A stretch of 36,477 nucleotides of DNA from an uncultured bacterium (GCA_947177425.1 CAMWUN010000034.1:1-36477); one strand, 5' to 3'; shown: positions 7,726 to 16,988, numbered from the stretch's first letter. Notes: a model not told the origin generated them from the sequence alone. Numbers and translations are program-made.

Positions 7726-7759
7726 GTGTTCTAACGGTACATTGAAAGGTCAAGTTTTA

Positions 7760-7933
7760 GAACGTGTTTTAAAATTCATTGCCCCAATCTGCACGCCCAA
7801 CTTTGCGCGATATTTGTACCAAATTTAGTCAACGTAGTTCGCTGCGCCTCGTAAATCCGGCAGAGCATTCATGCTCTTAGTCTCCCATGAATTGTGACGC
7901 ACATCTTAAGGAAAGCAATTTTCAAACATGCTC
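7760..7933. repeat. Second MITE-like intergenic element (~174 bp)
   Basis: Its ends GAACGTGTTTTAAAATT (7760-7776) and AATTTTCAAACATGCTC (7917-7933) form an imperfect 17-bp inverted repeat. The interior is non-coding and has further small palindromes (GAGCATTCATGCTC at 7863-7876). The end sequence AGCATGTTTGAAAAT recurs at 3051-3065, suggesting a fragment of the same family there. No flanking duplication is evident. Confidence 0.5.
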
Positions 7934-7964
7934 CAGGAAACTCTGATAAGACAATTTCTGACAG

Positions 7965-7993
7965 TTGAAAAAGAACATAAGTTCTGATAAAAT
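7965..7993 (+). promoter_or_regulatory. SOS promoter with LexA box
   Basis: TTGAAA (7965-7970), a 17-bp spacer and TAAAAT (7988-7993) form the promoter. The spacer contains GAACATAAGTTC (7973-7984), an exact match to the Firmicutes LexA/DinR pattern GAAC-N4-GTTC. LexA bound here would sit between the -35 and -10 elements, so the downstream polymerase should be induced by DNA damage. Confidence 0.88.
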
Positions 7994-8031
7994 ATATCTG
8001 TAAGAAAGAAATTTTAAATGAGGCATCGGAT

Positions 8032-9561
8032 ATGTTACAGAAAAATCGTGTTTATGTTGCTATAGATTTGAAATCATTTTACGCTTCTGTGGAATGTGCG
8101 GAGCGGGGACTGGATCCGCTGACTACAAATCTTGTGGTGGCTGACGCTGCCCGTACAGAAAAGACTATCTGTCTGGCAGTGTCGCCGTCCCTGCGGGCCT
8201 GGGGGATACCGGGACGGGCAAGGCTGTTTGAAGTGGTCCAGAAAGTCAGGGAAATAAATGCCGGACGCCGTCTGCAGGCGCCGGGGCATGTTTTTGACGG
8301 TTCTTCCTATGATGACGGACAGTTGAGGGCATCTCCCGGGCTTTCTCTTTCCTATGTTACAGCCCCGCCCCGGATGGCTCTCTATATGGAATACAGTACG
8401 AAAATTTATAATATTTATCTGAAATATATAGCGCCTGAGGATATTCATGTTTATTCCATTGATGAAGTGTTTATGGATGTTACGGATTATCTGCATACTT
8501 ACAGGCTTGATGCCCGGGGACTGGCGAAGAAGATGATACAGGAAGTTTTGCAGGATACAGGAATCACAGCTACCGCCGGGATTGGTGATAATCTTTATCT
8601 GTGCAAGGTTGCACTGGATATTATGGCGAAGCATATTGCACCGGACGAGGACGGGGTGAGGATTGGGGAACTGGATGAAATTGCTTACCGGAGAATGCTC
8701 TGGACCCACCGTCCCCTTACGGACTTCTGGCGTGTTGGCAGAGGCTATGCCAGAAAGCTGGAAGAAAACGGGATTTTTACAATGGGAGACGTGGCAAGGT
8801 GCTCTCTGGGCAGGCCGGAGGATTTTTATAATGAAGAACTGCTTTACAGATTGTTTGGTATCAATGCGGAACTTCTGATAGACCATGCCTGGGGCTGGGA
8901 ACCCTGTACCATAAAGGAAGTGAAGGCATACAGGCCGGAAAACAGCAGTTTAGGTTCCGGGCAGGTGCTCCAGTGCCCTTACAGCTTTGAAAAGGGGAAA
9001 CTGATCGTGCGGGAAATGGCAGATTTACTGGCACTGGATTTGGTTGACAAAGGGCTTGTGGCTGACCAGGTTGTGCTGACCATTGGCTACGATATTGAAA
9101 ATCTGACGAATCCCGAAATCAGGAGGAAGTACAAGGGGCCTGTCACCACAGACCATTACGGGCGCAGGGTTCCTAAACATGCCCATGGCACAAGGAATCT
9201 GAATCAATATACTTCTTCCACCAAACTGATTCTGGATGCCGTTACAAAGCTTTATGAGGAAATCACAGACAAAAACCTGCTGGTCAGGAGAGTCAACGTT
9301 ACGGTAAACCATGTGATTGAAGAGAAAATGGCGGTAAAGGAAGAGGTTTTTGAACAGCTTGATCTGTTTACGGATTATGAAGCGCGGCAGAAAGAGAAGG
9401 AGGAGGAACATGCAGAAGCAGAGCGCGAGCGCAGACTGCAGATGGCAATGCTGGATATTAAGAAAAAGTATGGAAAAAATGCCATTCTTAAAGGCATGAA
9501 CCTTGAAGAAGGGGCAATGACAATGGAGCGGAACAGGCAGATTGGCGGCCATAAGGCGTAA
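8032..9561 (+). CDS. Y-family DNA polymerase (UmuC/UvrX-type)
   Basis: A 509-residue lesion-bypass polymerase. The catalytic carboxylates are visible: Asp12 in VAIDLKSFYASVE, and Asp144-Glu145 in YSIDEVFMD. An IMS-domain thumb with helix-hairpin-helix (KLEENGIFTMGDVA) and a little-finger region follow. The C-terminal ~60 residues are charged and coiled. It resembles the UvrX/YqjW group often carried next to a YolD-like gene rather than chromosomal DinB. Start ATG 8032 has GAGG 8 nt upstream and lies 38 bp after the LexA-controlled -10. Expected role: SOS-induced translesion synthesis and mutagenesis. Confidence 0.93.
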   Translation: MLQKNRVYVAIDLKSFYASVECAERGLDPLTTNLVVADAARTEKTICLAVSPSLRAWGIPGRARLFEVVQKVREINAGRRLQAPGHVFDGSSYDDGQLRASPGLSLSYVTAPPRMALYMEYSTKIYNIYLKYIAPEDIHVYSIDEVFMDVTDYLHTYRLDARGLAKKMIQEVLQDTGITATAGIGDNLYLCKVALDIMAKHIAPDEDGVRIGELDEIAYRRMLWTHRPLTDFWRVGRGYARKLEENGIFTMGDVARCSLGRPEDFYNEELLYRLFGINAELLIDHAWGWEPCTIKEVKAYRPENSSLGSGQVLQCPYSFEKGKLIVREMADLLALDLVDKGLVADQVVLTIGYDIENLTNPEIRRKYKGPVTTDHYGRRVPKHAHGTRNLNQYTSSTKLILDAVTKLYEEITDKNLLVRRVNVTVNHVIEEKMAVKEEVFEQLDLFTDYEARQKEKEEEHAEAERERRLQMAMLDIKKKYGKNAILKGMNLEEGAMTMERNRQIGGHKA

Positions 9562-9644
9562 AGTACAGAAATTTGTTTTTAAAGCGGTTCAGCCTTAGAG
9601 ACAGCACCTATGGACTTCCAGATGGCAATAATGAAGGAGAAAAA

Positions 9645-10067
9645 ATGACAAAAAAGAGCAGTAATGACAGACACCGCTATGAGGACATCATCCATCTGCC
9701 CCATCATGTATCCGGCGTCCATCCACAGATGACGCAGAGGGACAGGGCGGCCCAGTTTTCGCCTTTTGCAGCACTTACCGGATATGAAGACGCTCTTGAG
9801 GAAGCAGGACGCCATACCGGGGAAAGGATAGAACTGGACGAAGACGCTAAGAACATTCTGGATGAAAAACTTCGGATGATACAGGAACAGATAACAGTCC
9901 GTCCGCAGGTACAGATTACCTATTTCGTGCCTGATGAAAAGAAGACAGGCGGCGCTTATACTGTGGCGGAGGGCTGGGTGAAAAAGATAGACAGATATGG
10001 ACAGAATATCATAATGGATGACGGGAGGACAATTCCAGTTGGGGAGATTATAGAAATAAGAATATAA
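9645..10067 (+). CDS. YolD-like protein
   Basis: A 140-residue member of the YolD-like family. The N-terminal QRDRAAQFSPFAALTGYEDAL block and the C-terminal beta-rich half are typical. I place the start at 9645, where AAGGAG (9634-9639) precedes the ATG; the frame is open from 9573, but the extra residues overlap the spacer and lack similarity. It follows the Y-family polymerase gene by 83 bp, an arrangement conserved across Firmicutes (for example B. subtilis YqjW/YqjX), so a function together with the polymerase is likely though not biochemically defined. Confidence 0.9.
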   Translation: MTKKSSNDRHRYEDIIHLPHHVSGVHPQMTQRDRAAQFSPFAALTGYEDALEEAGRHTGERIELDEDAKNILDEKLRMIQEQITVRPQVQITYFVPDEKKTGGAYTVAEGWVKKIDRYGQNIIMDDGRTIPVGEIIEIRI

Positions 10068-10133
10068 TGCCTGCCAGAAATAAGCCTTTTTGCAAGGGGA
10101 TAAGGCTCTATGTTAAATTTGAAATATAAACTG

Positions 10134-10261
10134 GTTACTGTTCACACAGACCTGCGCATTTACTGCGCTGGTCGTAAGAAAGTGATTCGAGAATGCAAAA
10201 AAACATTGCGAAGGCAATTTTCGATGGATTTTTGCATGCTGCTGGCGGAGCGAACAGTAAC
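10134..10261 (+). repeat. MITE-like intergenic repeat, copy C (complete, 128 bp)
   Basis: The ends are GTTACTGTTCAC and GCGAACAGTAAC. It is flanked by the exact 8-bp direct repeat ATAAACTG at 10126-10133 and 10262-10269. It is slightly shorter than copy B because of small deletions in the right-hand palindrome (TGCTGCTGGCGGAGCGAAC). It lies between the YolD-like gene and the lipoprotein gene. Confidence 0.9.
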
Positions 10262-10321
10262 ATAAACTGGATTTTCAGGCATGATTGCGATTTCAGGCGG
10301 CTTTTTATTTTCTGACATATA

Positions 10322-10330
10322 TGATAAAAT
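10322..10330 (+). promoter_or_regulatory. Candidate extended -10 promoter of the lipoprotein gene
   Basis: TGATAAAAT (10322-10330) reads as an extended -10. The -35 position holds only a T-rich stretch. It is the best candidate in the 311-bp gap upstream of the lipoprotein and could drive the whole 10.4-23.8 kb run. Confidence 0.35.
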
Positions 10331-10378
10331 AGGAAATAAAAATTAAGGTAAGGGTTTGGGATAGGGAGGAATGTTAAG

Positions 10379-12433
10379 ATGATGGGTTCATGGATTCAAA
10401 AGCTGGGATTCGGCCTGCTGACTGGCCTTACGGTTACAGCGCTGCTGACAGGATGTGGAAAAAGCGCCAGTCCGAAAAGCTTTACAAAATTTGGCGAGGA
10501 GAAAGAAGCAGAGCCGGAGGCAGAAGAGAAGGAAGAAGGCAAAGACAGTTCAGACGATGACGAAGACGACGGTTTTCCTTATCTGAAAAAGCAGAAAATT
10601 GTGGATTATAACAATAAGGAAGCAAAATACGAAATCTTTATGCCAAAGGGAACGGATGTAAATGACGGGTTTGGCTCCTACTATGAGCATGGAATTGATT
10701 ATACAGTCACGGTCAACTCAACACAGGGCTATGATTCTTTTGAGCATTTTTTTCAGATCAATCAGGAATACTGGCCTGACCCGGATACGGATTACATAGA
10801 TATTTACAGCACAGGAATAATGGAAAACGGGGATGACAGATATTTTATTCTGACAGGGAAGGGAACCAATTACGAAGGCACAGCGTTTGTGATAAAGGTT
10901 CTTGAATATATGGAAGTGGAGCCCTCCGGGGACTGCATTAACTGGAGTCTTGAGATGTATCCCGAACATGCAGATGAAGATACGGATCTTGTGATTGCCG
11001 ATATGGAAAAATGCTATGGCATTGATATGGGGCTGTTAAAAGGAGACAGTCAGTTAAAAACAGACACCCATGACCAGGACGAATATGTGCCGGGGGAAGG
11101 ACAGGCTGTGCTGAATGACTTGGAGGGATACCAGTATTTAGGGGCAGTGGAACTGTCGGATTATTACGGGGAAGGCGTCTGTCCGGTAATGATGCCCAAA
11201 GGATATCACACAAATGTGGAAAAGTCCCATGTCTACTCCTTCATGCACGGTATCTGGGCAACGGCTGACGTGGAAGAATTTTATAATGATAATGTTCTGA
11301 TGACTGAATTGAAAAGTATTGTAGACAACAAGTATGAATCAAGATTCGGAAATACGGAAAGAATAAGGAATGTCTGGCGCAGTGCCATGATGCCTGTGCC
11401 TGGCTTTGACAATGCATTTTACACGGTGATTTCTTATGAGAAAAAGGGATATGATACGGAAGAATACTTTCCCAAAGCGGAGGTCCTCTGTTATATCCAG
11501 TATGATGCAGAACACTATATTGCCCTAGAGATTTTCCTCTCCGGCGACAAATATGACGATTCCAGCAACAAGGTAATACGGGAATTTGAGACAGCCTATG
11601 GAATGGATTTGTCAAAATATTATAGAGAGGGGGAAAATGAGGGGGATACGGATAGTCTGGATTCCGGAGAGGGAGAACCGGTTATTCTGGCGGAACTGAT
11701 AAGTAGTGAAATAAGCGGAAATGAAAGTGAAGCATGGACAGCAGGCGGCAGTGAAGAAGCGCTTCCCGATACCGTCCTCTGGTTCAATGCCACCTATGCG
11801 CCCCTTATTTACAGCAATGGATGGGACTGGAAGCTGGTAGGAGGCATTAAGCCCACCCAGGAAAATATAGAAATAATGGATTACCTGTTAAAGCAGAGCT
11901 GGGGCGTAAGCGACAGGGAATCAGCACTGGAAAGCGTGGAGAATTTAAAGGAAAAAGGCCATAGGAACATCTGTCGGAAATGCATGGAGGAACTGGAAGA
12001 ACTGGGGCTTTTGGATTTGGATGAAAAAGAATTTAAAAAAGCATTTCTGAAATCCGGCCTGACAGACAAGGCATACCGGTATGTAATTGCCTATCAGATG
12101 TATCAGTCCGGCCTGGACGCGGATGCCATGGCCGCCTGGGATTTGTGCAGGGTAAACCAGTTATATGCATCCTACTATATCTGTGGATATATGACCTATG
12201 AGGAAGCCATGGATGCATCCCTTGAAAATTCCCTGGTACTGCAGGAGATGTACGCTTCCTGGGATGAGATGATGGACGGCTATGTGCTGGGATACCAGTT
12301 CTGGCAGGGGGATCCGGATACAAAGGAGGACTCCCCCACGAAAGAACGGCGCCGCATGTATGAAATGATGCTGCAGATGGAGGATAACCCATATCTGCTG
12401 GATTGGGATATGGAACTGGAGAAAAGCTGGTAG
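10379..12433 (+). CDS. Lipoprotein with C-terminal DUF1266 domain
   Basis: The 684-residue protein starts with a lipoprotein signal peptide ending in the lipobox LLTGC (Cys26). A very acidic linker follows (residues ~37-66, runs of E and D), then a long extracellular region of unknown fold. The C-terminal ~130 residues match the DUF1266 pattern: AWDLCRVNQLYASYYICGY, then YEEAMDASLENSLVLQ, then a Y-x-SWDE-M segment and GYVLGYQFW. DUF1266 has no known biochemical function. The ribosome site AGGGAGGAA lies about 9 nt before the ATG pair at 10379/10382. Only 62 bp without a clear terminator separate it from the bile salt hydrolase, so co-transcription is possible. Confidence 0.82.
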   Translation: MMGSWIQKLGFGLLTGLTVTALLTGCGKSASPKSFTKFGEEKEAEPEAEEKEEGKDSSDDDEDDGFPYLKKQKIVDYNNKEAKYEIFMPKGTDVNDGFGSYYEHGIDYTVTVNSTQGYDSFEHFFQINQEYWPDPDTDYIDIYSTGIMENGDDRYFILTGKGTNYEGTAFVIKVLEYMEVEPSGDCINWSLEMYPEHADEDTDLVIADMEKCYGIDMGLLKGDSQLKTDTHDQDEYVPGEGQAVLNDLEGYQYLGAVELSDYYGEGVCPVMMPKGYHTNVEKSHVYSFMHGIWATADVEEFYNDNVLMTELKSIVDNKYESRFGNTERIRNVWRSAMMPVPGFDNAFYTVISYEKKGYDTEEYFPKAEVLCYIQYDAEHYIALEIFLSGDKYDDSSNKVIREFETAYGMDLSKYYREGENEGDTDSLDSGEGEPVILAELISSEISGNESEAWTAGGSEEALPDTVLWFNATYAPLIYSNGWDWKLVGGIKPTQENIEIMDYLLKQSWGVSDRESALESVENLKEKGHRNICRKCMEELEELGLLDLDEKEFKKAFLKSGLTDKAYRYVIAYQMYQSGLDADAMAAWDLCRVNQLYASYYICGYMTYEEAMDASLENSLVLQEMYASWDEMMDGYVLGYQFWQGDPDTKEDSPTKERRRMYEMMLQMEDNPYLLDWDMELEKSW

Positions 12434-12495
12434 AAAACTGCAAAATCTACCCATATGGGCAGGACAGAACACCATGAAAATAGAGGAGACAGATT

Positions 12496-13470
12496 ATGTG
12501 TACAGCAGTAACATATAAGACGAAAGATTTTTACTTTGGACGTACGCTGGATTATGATTTTTCTTATGGAGAGGAAATTGCGGTGACACCCCGTAATTTT
12601 GTTTTCCGTTACAGTTTCATGGGCGCCATGACCAACCATTATGCAATGATTGGCATAGCGCATATAGAAGAGGATTATCCCCTGTATTATGACGCGGTCA
12701 ATGAAAAAGGGCTGGGAATGGCAGGGCTAAATTTTGTGGGAAATGCGGACTATAAGAAAGATATACCGGGCAGGGATAATGTGGCTGTCTTTGAGTTCAT
12801 TCCCTGGATTTTAAGCCAGTGCGCCACTGTAGGAGAAGCAAAGGAACTGCTTGGGAAAATAAATCTGACAGACAGGGATTTTAACGAAAAACTTCCGACG
12901 GCGCAGCTCCACTGGCTGATTGCGGACCGTACAGAAGCCATTACAGTGGAATCCGTGAAGGAAGGCGTCATGGTCTATGATAATCCGGCAGGAGTGCTTG
13001 CCAACAACCCCACTTTTCGGGAGCAGATGTTTCAGCTAAACAACTATATGCATTTATCTCCCAAGTCTCCGCAAAACCATTTTTCAGATAAGCTGCCTTT
13101 ATCTGTTTACGGCAGGGGGATGGGTACTATTGGACTTCCAGGAGATTTGTCTTCCCAGTCCCGTTTTGTTAGAGCAGCTTTCGTAAAGATGAATGCAGTA
13201 TCAAGCGACTCGGAAAATGAGAGTGTCAGCCAGCTTTTTCATATACTCGGTTCGGTGGACCAGCAGAGAGGATGCTGCGAAGTGGAGAACGGAAAGTATG
13301 AATATACGATTTACACTTCATGCTGTAATGGAGACAAAGGAATTTACTATTATACTACTTATGATAACCACCAGATTACAGCAGTAGATATGCATAAGGA
13401 AAATCTGGATGGCGGCCAACTGATAAGATACCCGCTCATCCAGGGCGAACAGATTAAAAGACAGAATTAA
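12496..13470 (+). CDS. Bile salt hydrolase / choloylglycine hydrolase family
   Basis: A 324-residue Ntn-hydrolase of the choloylglycine hydrolase family, which cleaves glycine or taurine from conjugated bile acids (relatives act on penicillin V or acyl-homoserine lactones). Key residues are in place: Cys2, which becomes the N-terminal nucleophile after Met removal; Arg16 and Asp19 in GRTLDYD; Asn79 in GLNF; Asn170/171 in GVLANNPTF; and Arg223 in LPGDLSSQSRF. There is no signal peptide, so it is cytoplasmic. The selectivity loop reads VYGRGMGTIG, with Gly where many lactobacillar enzymes have Ser before Arg. GAGGAG precedes the start. It lies 18 bp upstream of the MoxR gene and probably shares its transcript. 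Confidence 0.9.
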   Translation: MCTAVTYKTKDFYFGRTLDYDFSYGEEIAVTPRNFVFRYSFMGAMTNHYAMIGIAHIEEDYPLYYDAVNEKGLGMAGLNFVGNADYKKDIPGRDNVAVFEFIPWILSQCATVGEAKELLGKINLTDRDFNEKLPTAQLHWLIADRTEAITVESVKEGVMVYDNPAGVLANNPTFREQMFQLNNYMHLSPKSPQNHFSDKLPLSVYGRGMGTIGLPGDLSSQSRFVRAAFVKMNAVSSDSENESVSQLFHILGSVDQQRGCCEVENGKYEYTIYTSCCNGDKGIYYYTTYDNHQITAVDMHKENLDGGQLIRYPLIQGEQIKRQN

Positions 13471-13488
13471 AGCGGAACAGGAGGAAAT

Positions 13489-14598
13489 ATGCAGGAGAGT
13501 ATAAAGCCGCCGGTGGAGGTGCGGTACAAGGAAGAACTGGAGGCGTTGAAAGCCACGGACACGGGAAACAGGCCCGCAAACTGGCAGATGTCGCCGAAAG
13601 CAGTCAGGACTTTTATATTAGGAAGTCCCAGGCCGATCATTTATGAGGGAAAGGAATACCGGATTGAGAAGAAGTATTTTGGCAATGATGCGTTGATAGA
13701 GCGGTGTATCATCACGCTGGCGGGAAACCGGGGGCTGATGCTGGTAGGAGAGCCGGGGACGGCGAAAACCATGCTTTCGGAACTGCTGTCAGCGGCCATC
13801 AGCGGCGTCAGCACCAACACGATCCAGGGAACCGCAGGCACCACAGAGGATATGATTAAGTATTCATGGAATTATGCGCTTTTGCTTGCCAAAGGGCCCA
13901 GCCGGGAGGCACTGGTTCCGTCGCCGCTTTATGTGGGGATGGAAAAGGGGATTTTGACGAGATTTGAGGAAATCACCAGAACACCTGCGGAAATTCAGGA
14001 CAGTCTGATTAGTGTTTTAAGCGATAAAGTGCTGAATGTGCCGGAATTGGGAGATGAAGGGCTTTTGTTTGCCTGCCAGGGCTTCAATGTGATTGGTACA
14101 GCCAATACGAGGGACAAAGGGGTCAATGAAATGAGCAGCGCATTGAAAAGGCGGTTCAATTTTGAGACCGTGACCCCGGTCAGGGAGGCGGCTCTGGAAA
14201 AACAGATTATTATAAACGAGGTGGATAAACTTGCGAAGGAAAGCGGTATCCGCATGGAGCCGGATGAGGACGTGGCGGAACTTCTTGCCTCTACATACCA
14301 TGAACTGCGGGAAGGAATTTCCTCCTACGGACACAGAATCGACAAGCCGGCAGCAGTCATGAGCACAGCAGAAGCCGTATCGGTTTATTATCAGACCATG
14401 CTGACAGGTTATTATTATAAAGAGGGCCGCATGGATGTGGATTGTCTTGTGCAGAATCTGGTGGGCGCTATATCCAAAGAAAATAAAGAAGATCTGGAGA
14501 AAGTAAAGGGATATTTCAATACCGTTATTAAGGATAAAAGCGGCAAAGAGGGTGGATTATGGAAACAATATTACGAAGCGAGGAAATGGCTGAAATAA
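13489..14598 (+). CDS. MoxR-family AAA+ ATPase (YehL-like)
   Basis: A 369-residue AAA+ protein. Walker A is GEPGTAKT (residues 87-94). The Walker B position reads GILTRFEEITRTP (~154-166), with Glu-Glu where most MoxR proteins have Asp-Glu. Sensor 1 is VIGTANTRD (Asn206) and the arginine finger is in LKRRF (~219-223). MoxR ATPases typically act as chaperones or metal/cofactor insertion factors together with a VWA-domain protein, and one is encoded two genes downstream. Order and lengths match E. coli YehL and its neighbours. AGGAGG precedes the start; the stop lies inside the next gene (40-bp overlap). Confidence 0.93.
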   Translation: MQESIKPPVEVRYKEELEALKATDTGNRPANWQMSPKAVRTFILGSPRPIIYEGKEYRIEKKYFGNDALIERCIITLAGNRGLMLVGEPGTAKTMLSELLSAAISGVSTNTIQGTAGTTEDMIKYSWNYALLLAKGPSREALVPSPLYVGMEKGILTRFEEITRTPAEIQDSLISVLSDKVLNVPELGDEGLLFACQGFNVIGTANTRDKGVNEMSSALKRRFNFETVTPVREAALEKQIIINEVDKLAKESGIRMEPDEDVAELLASTYHELREGISSYGHRIDKPAAVMSTAEAVSVYYQTMLTGYYYKEGRMDVDCLVQNLVGAISKENKEDLEKVKGYFNTVIKDKSGKEGGLWKQYYEARKWLK

Positions 14599-16988
14599 TG
14601 CTGCTTCCGGTCCGGCATCACAGCCCGGCCTGTGCGCTCCATATAAAGAAAACAATAGAGCAGTTCCAGCCTGCGGCCGTATTGGTGGAAGGCCCGGACA
14701 ATGCTAACTGCCTGCTTCCGGTCATGGTGCATGAGGAAACAAAAGCGCCCTTTGCCATCTATTATTCTTATCATGATAAGACAGGGAAAATAGCAGGGGA
14801 GAAGGAGCACTATAAATGCTATTATCCGTTCCTTGCCTATTCCCCGGAACTCCTGGCTGTGAAGGAAGCGGACAAAAGAGGAATAAAGGCGGCTTTCATT
14901 GATTTGCCTTATGGGGATATCCTTGCGGCATCAGGGGAAGGAAGAGGTCTGCTGAAAGAGGAGGAAAAGAATAATTATAATGACGATTACCTTCTTACCA
15001 GGAACGAGTACATAAAACGGCTGTGTGAAAAGGCCCGGCTTAGGAATTTTGACGAATTCTGGGAAAAGTATTTTGAACTGAACGGGCTTTATGAGGACAG
15101 CGGCACATGGTTTTCCCATCTCCTTACCTATTGCAGGCTGGCAAGGGAAAATACGCCCCCGGAGATTTTAATGGAAGAGGGATGCCTTGCAAGGGAAGAA
15201 CATATGGCGGCAAGAATCGTTCAGTGGGCGCTGGCGGAACGAAACGGGGAAAAGCAGGCCCGGAACAGGATTCTGGTTGTTACAGGCGGTTTCCATACGC
15301 CGGGGCTGGTGGAGCGGCTTTCCGGCGACAAATGGGAGGAGACAAAGGCTGCTGCCAGCCGGCTTTCGGGAAAACATGCTGATAAAGAGCAGAGCGTTTA
15401 TCTGATGCCTTATTCCATGGAAGCGGCGGATGCACTGAACGGCTACGCAAGCGGTATGCCTTTTTCCGGGTTTTATCAAAAGGTCTGGGAGAATTTTGAG
15501 AAAGATGAGGAACCTTACAAAGCAGCAGTGCTGGATTTGCTGACAACGTCAGGGAAGGAGGTGCGGAAAAAGGAGGGGACAGTTTCCACCTATGATGAAA
15601 TCTGTGCCTGGCAGATGGCGCAGGGGCTTGGCACACTTCGGGGGAAACCCCAGCCGGGAGCCTATGAACTGCTGGATGCAGTACTTTCCTCTTATATTAA
15701 GGGTGAGTATAACATCGCTTCCGATATGCCTGTCAGAATCCTGAAGAAGTTGATGCAGGGAAGGGGGACGGGAAGCCTGTGTGGAATGGCCGATGTGCCG
15801 CCGATTCTTCATGATTTTGAAAGCCAGTGCAAAAGCTTTGGCCTGAAAATTCATTCCACCCTGGAGACAGAAATAACACTGTCTGTCTTTTCCAACAAAA
15901 AGCACAGGAACATTAGCAGATTTTTTCACCGGATGGTTTTTCTGGATACTGCTTTTGCAAGGCGGATAAAAGGTCCAAACCTGCAGTTAAAAAAGAACCT
16001 GAATCTGATACGGGAAATCTGGAAATATAAATGGAATACCCGCGTCCCGGCAGCGCTCATTGACGTCTCTGTCCATGGCGCAACTATTGAGGAGGCAGCA
16101 GTCAGTCTGGTACGGGAACAGTTAAAAAAGGACATGAGTGCAGGAAGTGCCGCCAGCCTTTTGACACAGGTTTTTGAGATGGGACTTAAGGGACAGCTTG
16201 AAGCGGTCTATGGGAGGGTTCATGAACTGATTCTGGAGGAAGGGGATTTTTATGCCATTGCCGACGCCGTCAAATCCCTGACCATGATGGAGGAACTTGA
16301 CAGTCTTTATCAATCCGGGCTGGAACTTGGGGCACTGCTTGATACAGGAGTGCAGAAGATGATTGCTCTTCTGCCTTCCATGACACAGATCAGGGATGAG
16401 AACCTTGAAGAATCCATGGACGCTCTGAAAATGCTGAACAGGATTGCAGGAAGAAGCAGTATAGACCTGGGAAGTAAAAGGGAGGGCTATTACGAAGCCC
16501 TTGCAAAGATGCAGACAGACGTTCAGATTCATCCGGGGCTGAACGGCTGTATCTGCGGAATCCTTTATGGGAGCGGAAAAAAGAGCGCGGATGCGGTGGA
16601 GAAAACCTGCCGGGGCTATCTTACAGGTACAAGGAAGCAGCTTATGCAGACGGCCTTTTTCTTCCGGGGGCTTTTCTGTACTGCCAAAGACCTGATTTTT
16701 ATCGGAAACAGTATGACGGGGATGCTGGATAATTTTTTCGGACAGGTGGATGAGGAAGAATTTATGGAACTGCTGCCCCAGCTACGCATGGCCTTTACTT
16801 ATTTCACTCCTGCTGAGACCGATAAGATTGCACAGATGGCGGCGCAGTTGCATGGAAAAGACAGGGAGGACATCACACAGCGCAGTGAAATTATGCCGGA
16901 CTGGTATGCCTATGGCAGGGAACTTGACTGTTATGCGCAGGCGTGTATGATGGAAAGGAAAACGGTGCAGAAATCAGCTTGCGATTAA
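14559..16988 (+). CDS. DUF5682 family protein (YehM-like)
   Basis: An 809-residue soluble protein resembling YehM/DUF5682. Conserved-looking blocks are LLPVRHHSPACA (residues 15-26), VLVEGPDNANCLLPV (41-55) and VVTGGFHTPGLVE (~243-255). The histidines in the first and third could form a metal or catalytic site, reminiscent of the TraB/ChaN-like hydrolase layout, but that is speculation. GAGGGTGG just upstream supports the start at 14559 rather than the internal ATG at 14586, whose GAGGAA abuts the codon. It overlaps the MoxR gene by 40 bp, so expression is coupled. Function unknown; the family occurs in MoxR/VWA gene clusters. Confidence 0.85.
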   Translation: METILRSEEMAEIMLLPVRHHSPACALHIKKTIEQFQPAAVLVEGPDNANCLLPVMVHEETKAPFAIYYSYHDKTGKIAGEKEHYKCYYPFLAYSPELLAVKEADKRGIKAAFIDLPYGDILAASGEGRGLLKEEEKNNYNDDYLLTRNEYIKRLCEKARLRNFDEFWEKYFELNGLYEDSGTWFSHLLTYCRLARENTPPEILMEEGCLAREEHMAARIVQWALAERNGEKQARNRILVVTGGFHTPGLVERLSGDKWEETKAAASRLSGKHADKEQSVYLMPYSMEAADALNGYASGMPFSGFYQKVWENFEKDEEPYKAAVLDLLTTSGKEVRKKEGTVSTYDEICAWQMAQGLGTLRGKPQPGAYELLDAVLSSYIKGEYNIASDMPVRILKKLMQGRGTGSLCGMADVPPILHDFESQCKSFGLKIHSTLETEITLSVFSNKKHRNISRFFHRMVFLDTAFARRIKGPNLQLKKNLNLIREIWKYKWNTRVPAALIDVSVHGATIEEAAVSLVREQLKKDMSAGSAASLLTQVFEMGLKGQLEAVYGRVHELILEEGDFYAIADAVKSLTMMEELDSLYQSGLELGALLDTGVQKMIALLPSMTQIRDENLEESMDALKMLNRIAGRSSIDLGSKREGYYEALAKMQTDVQIHPGLNGCICGILYGSGKKSADAVEKTCRGYLTGTRKQLMQTAFFFRGLFCTAKDLIFIGNSMTGMLDNFFGQVDEEEFMELLPQLRMAFTYFTPAETDKIAQMAAQLHGKDREDITQRSEIMPDWYAYGRELDCYAQACMMERKTVQKSACD

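Noticed and set aside
8074-8886. Long minus-strand open frame (270 codons) opposite the Y-family polymerase
   Set aside because: It is the mirror of a conserved gene, with no ribosome site and no family resemblance.
15107-15405. Short + strand frames inside the DUF5682 gene
   Set aside because: They are fully nested out-of-frame shadows with no ribosome sites.
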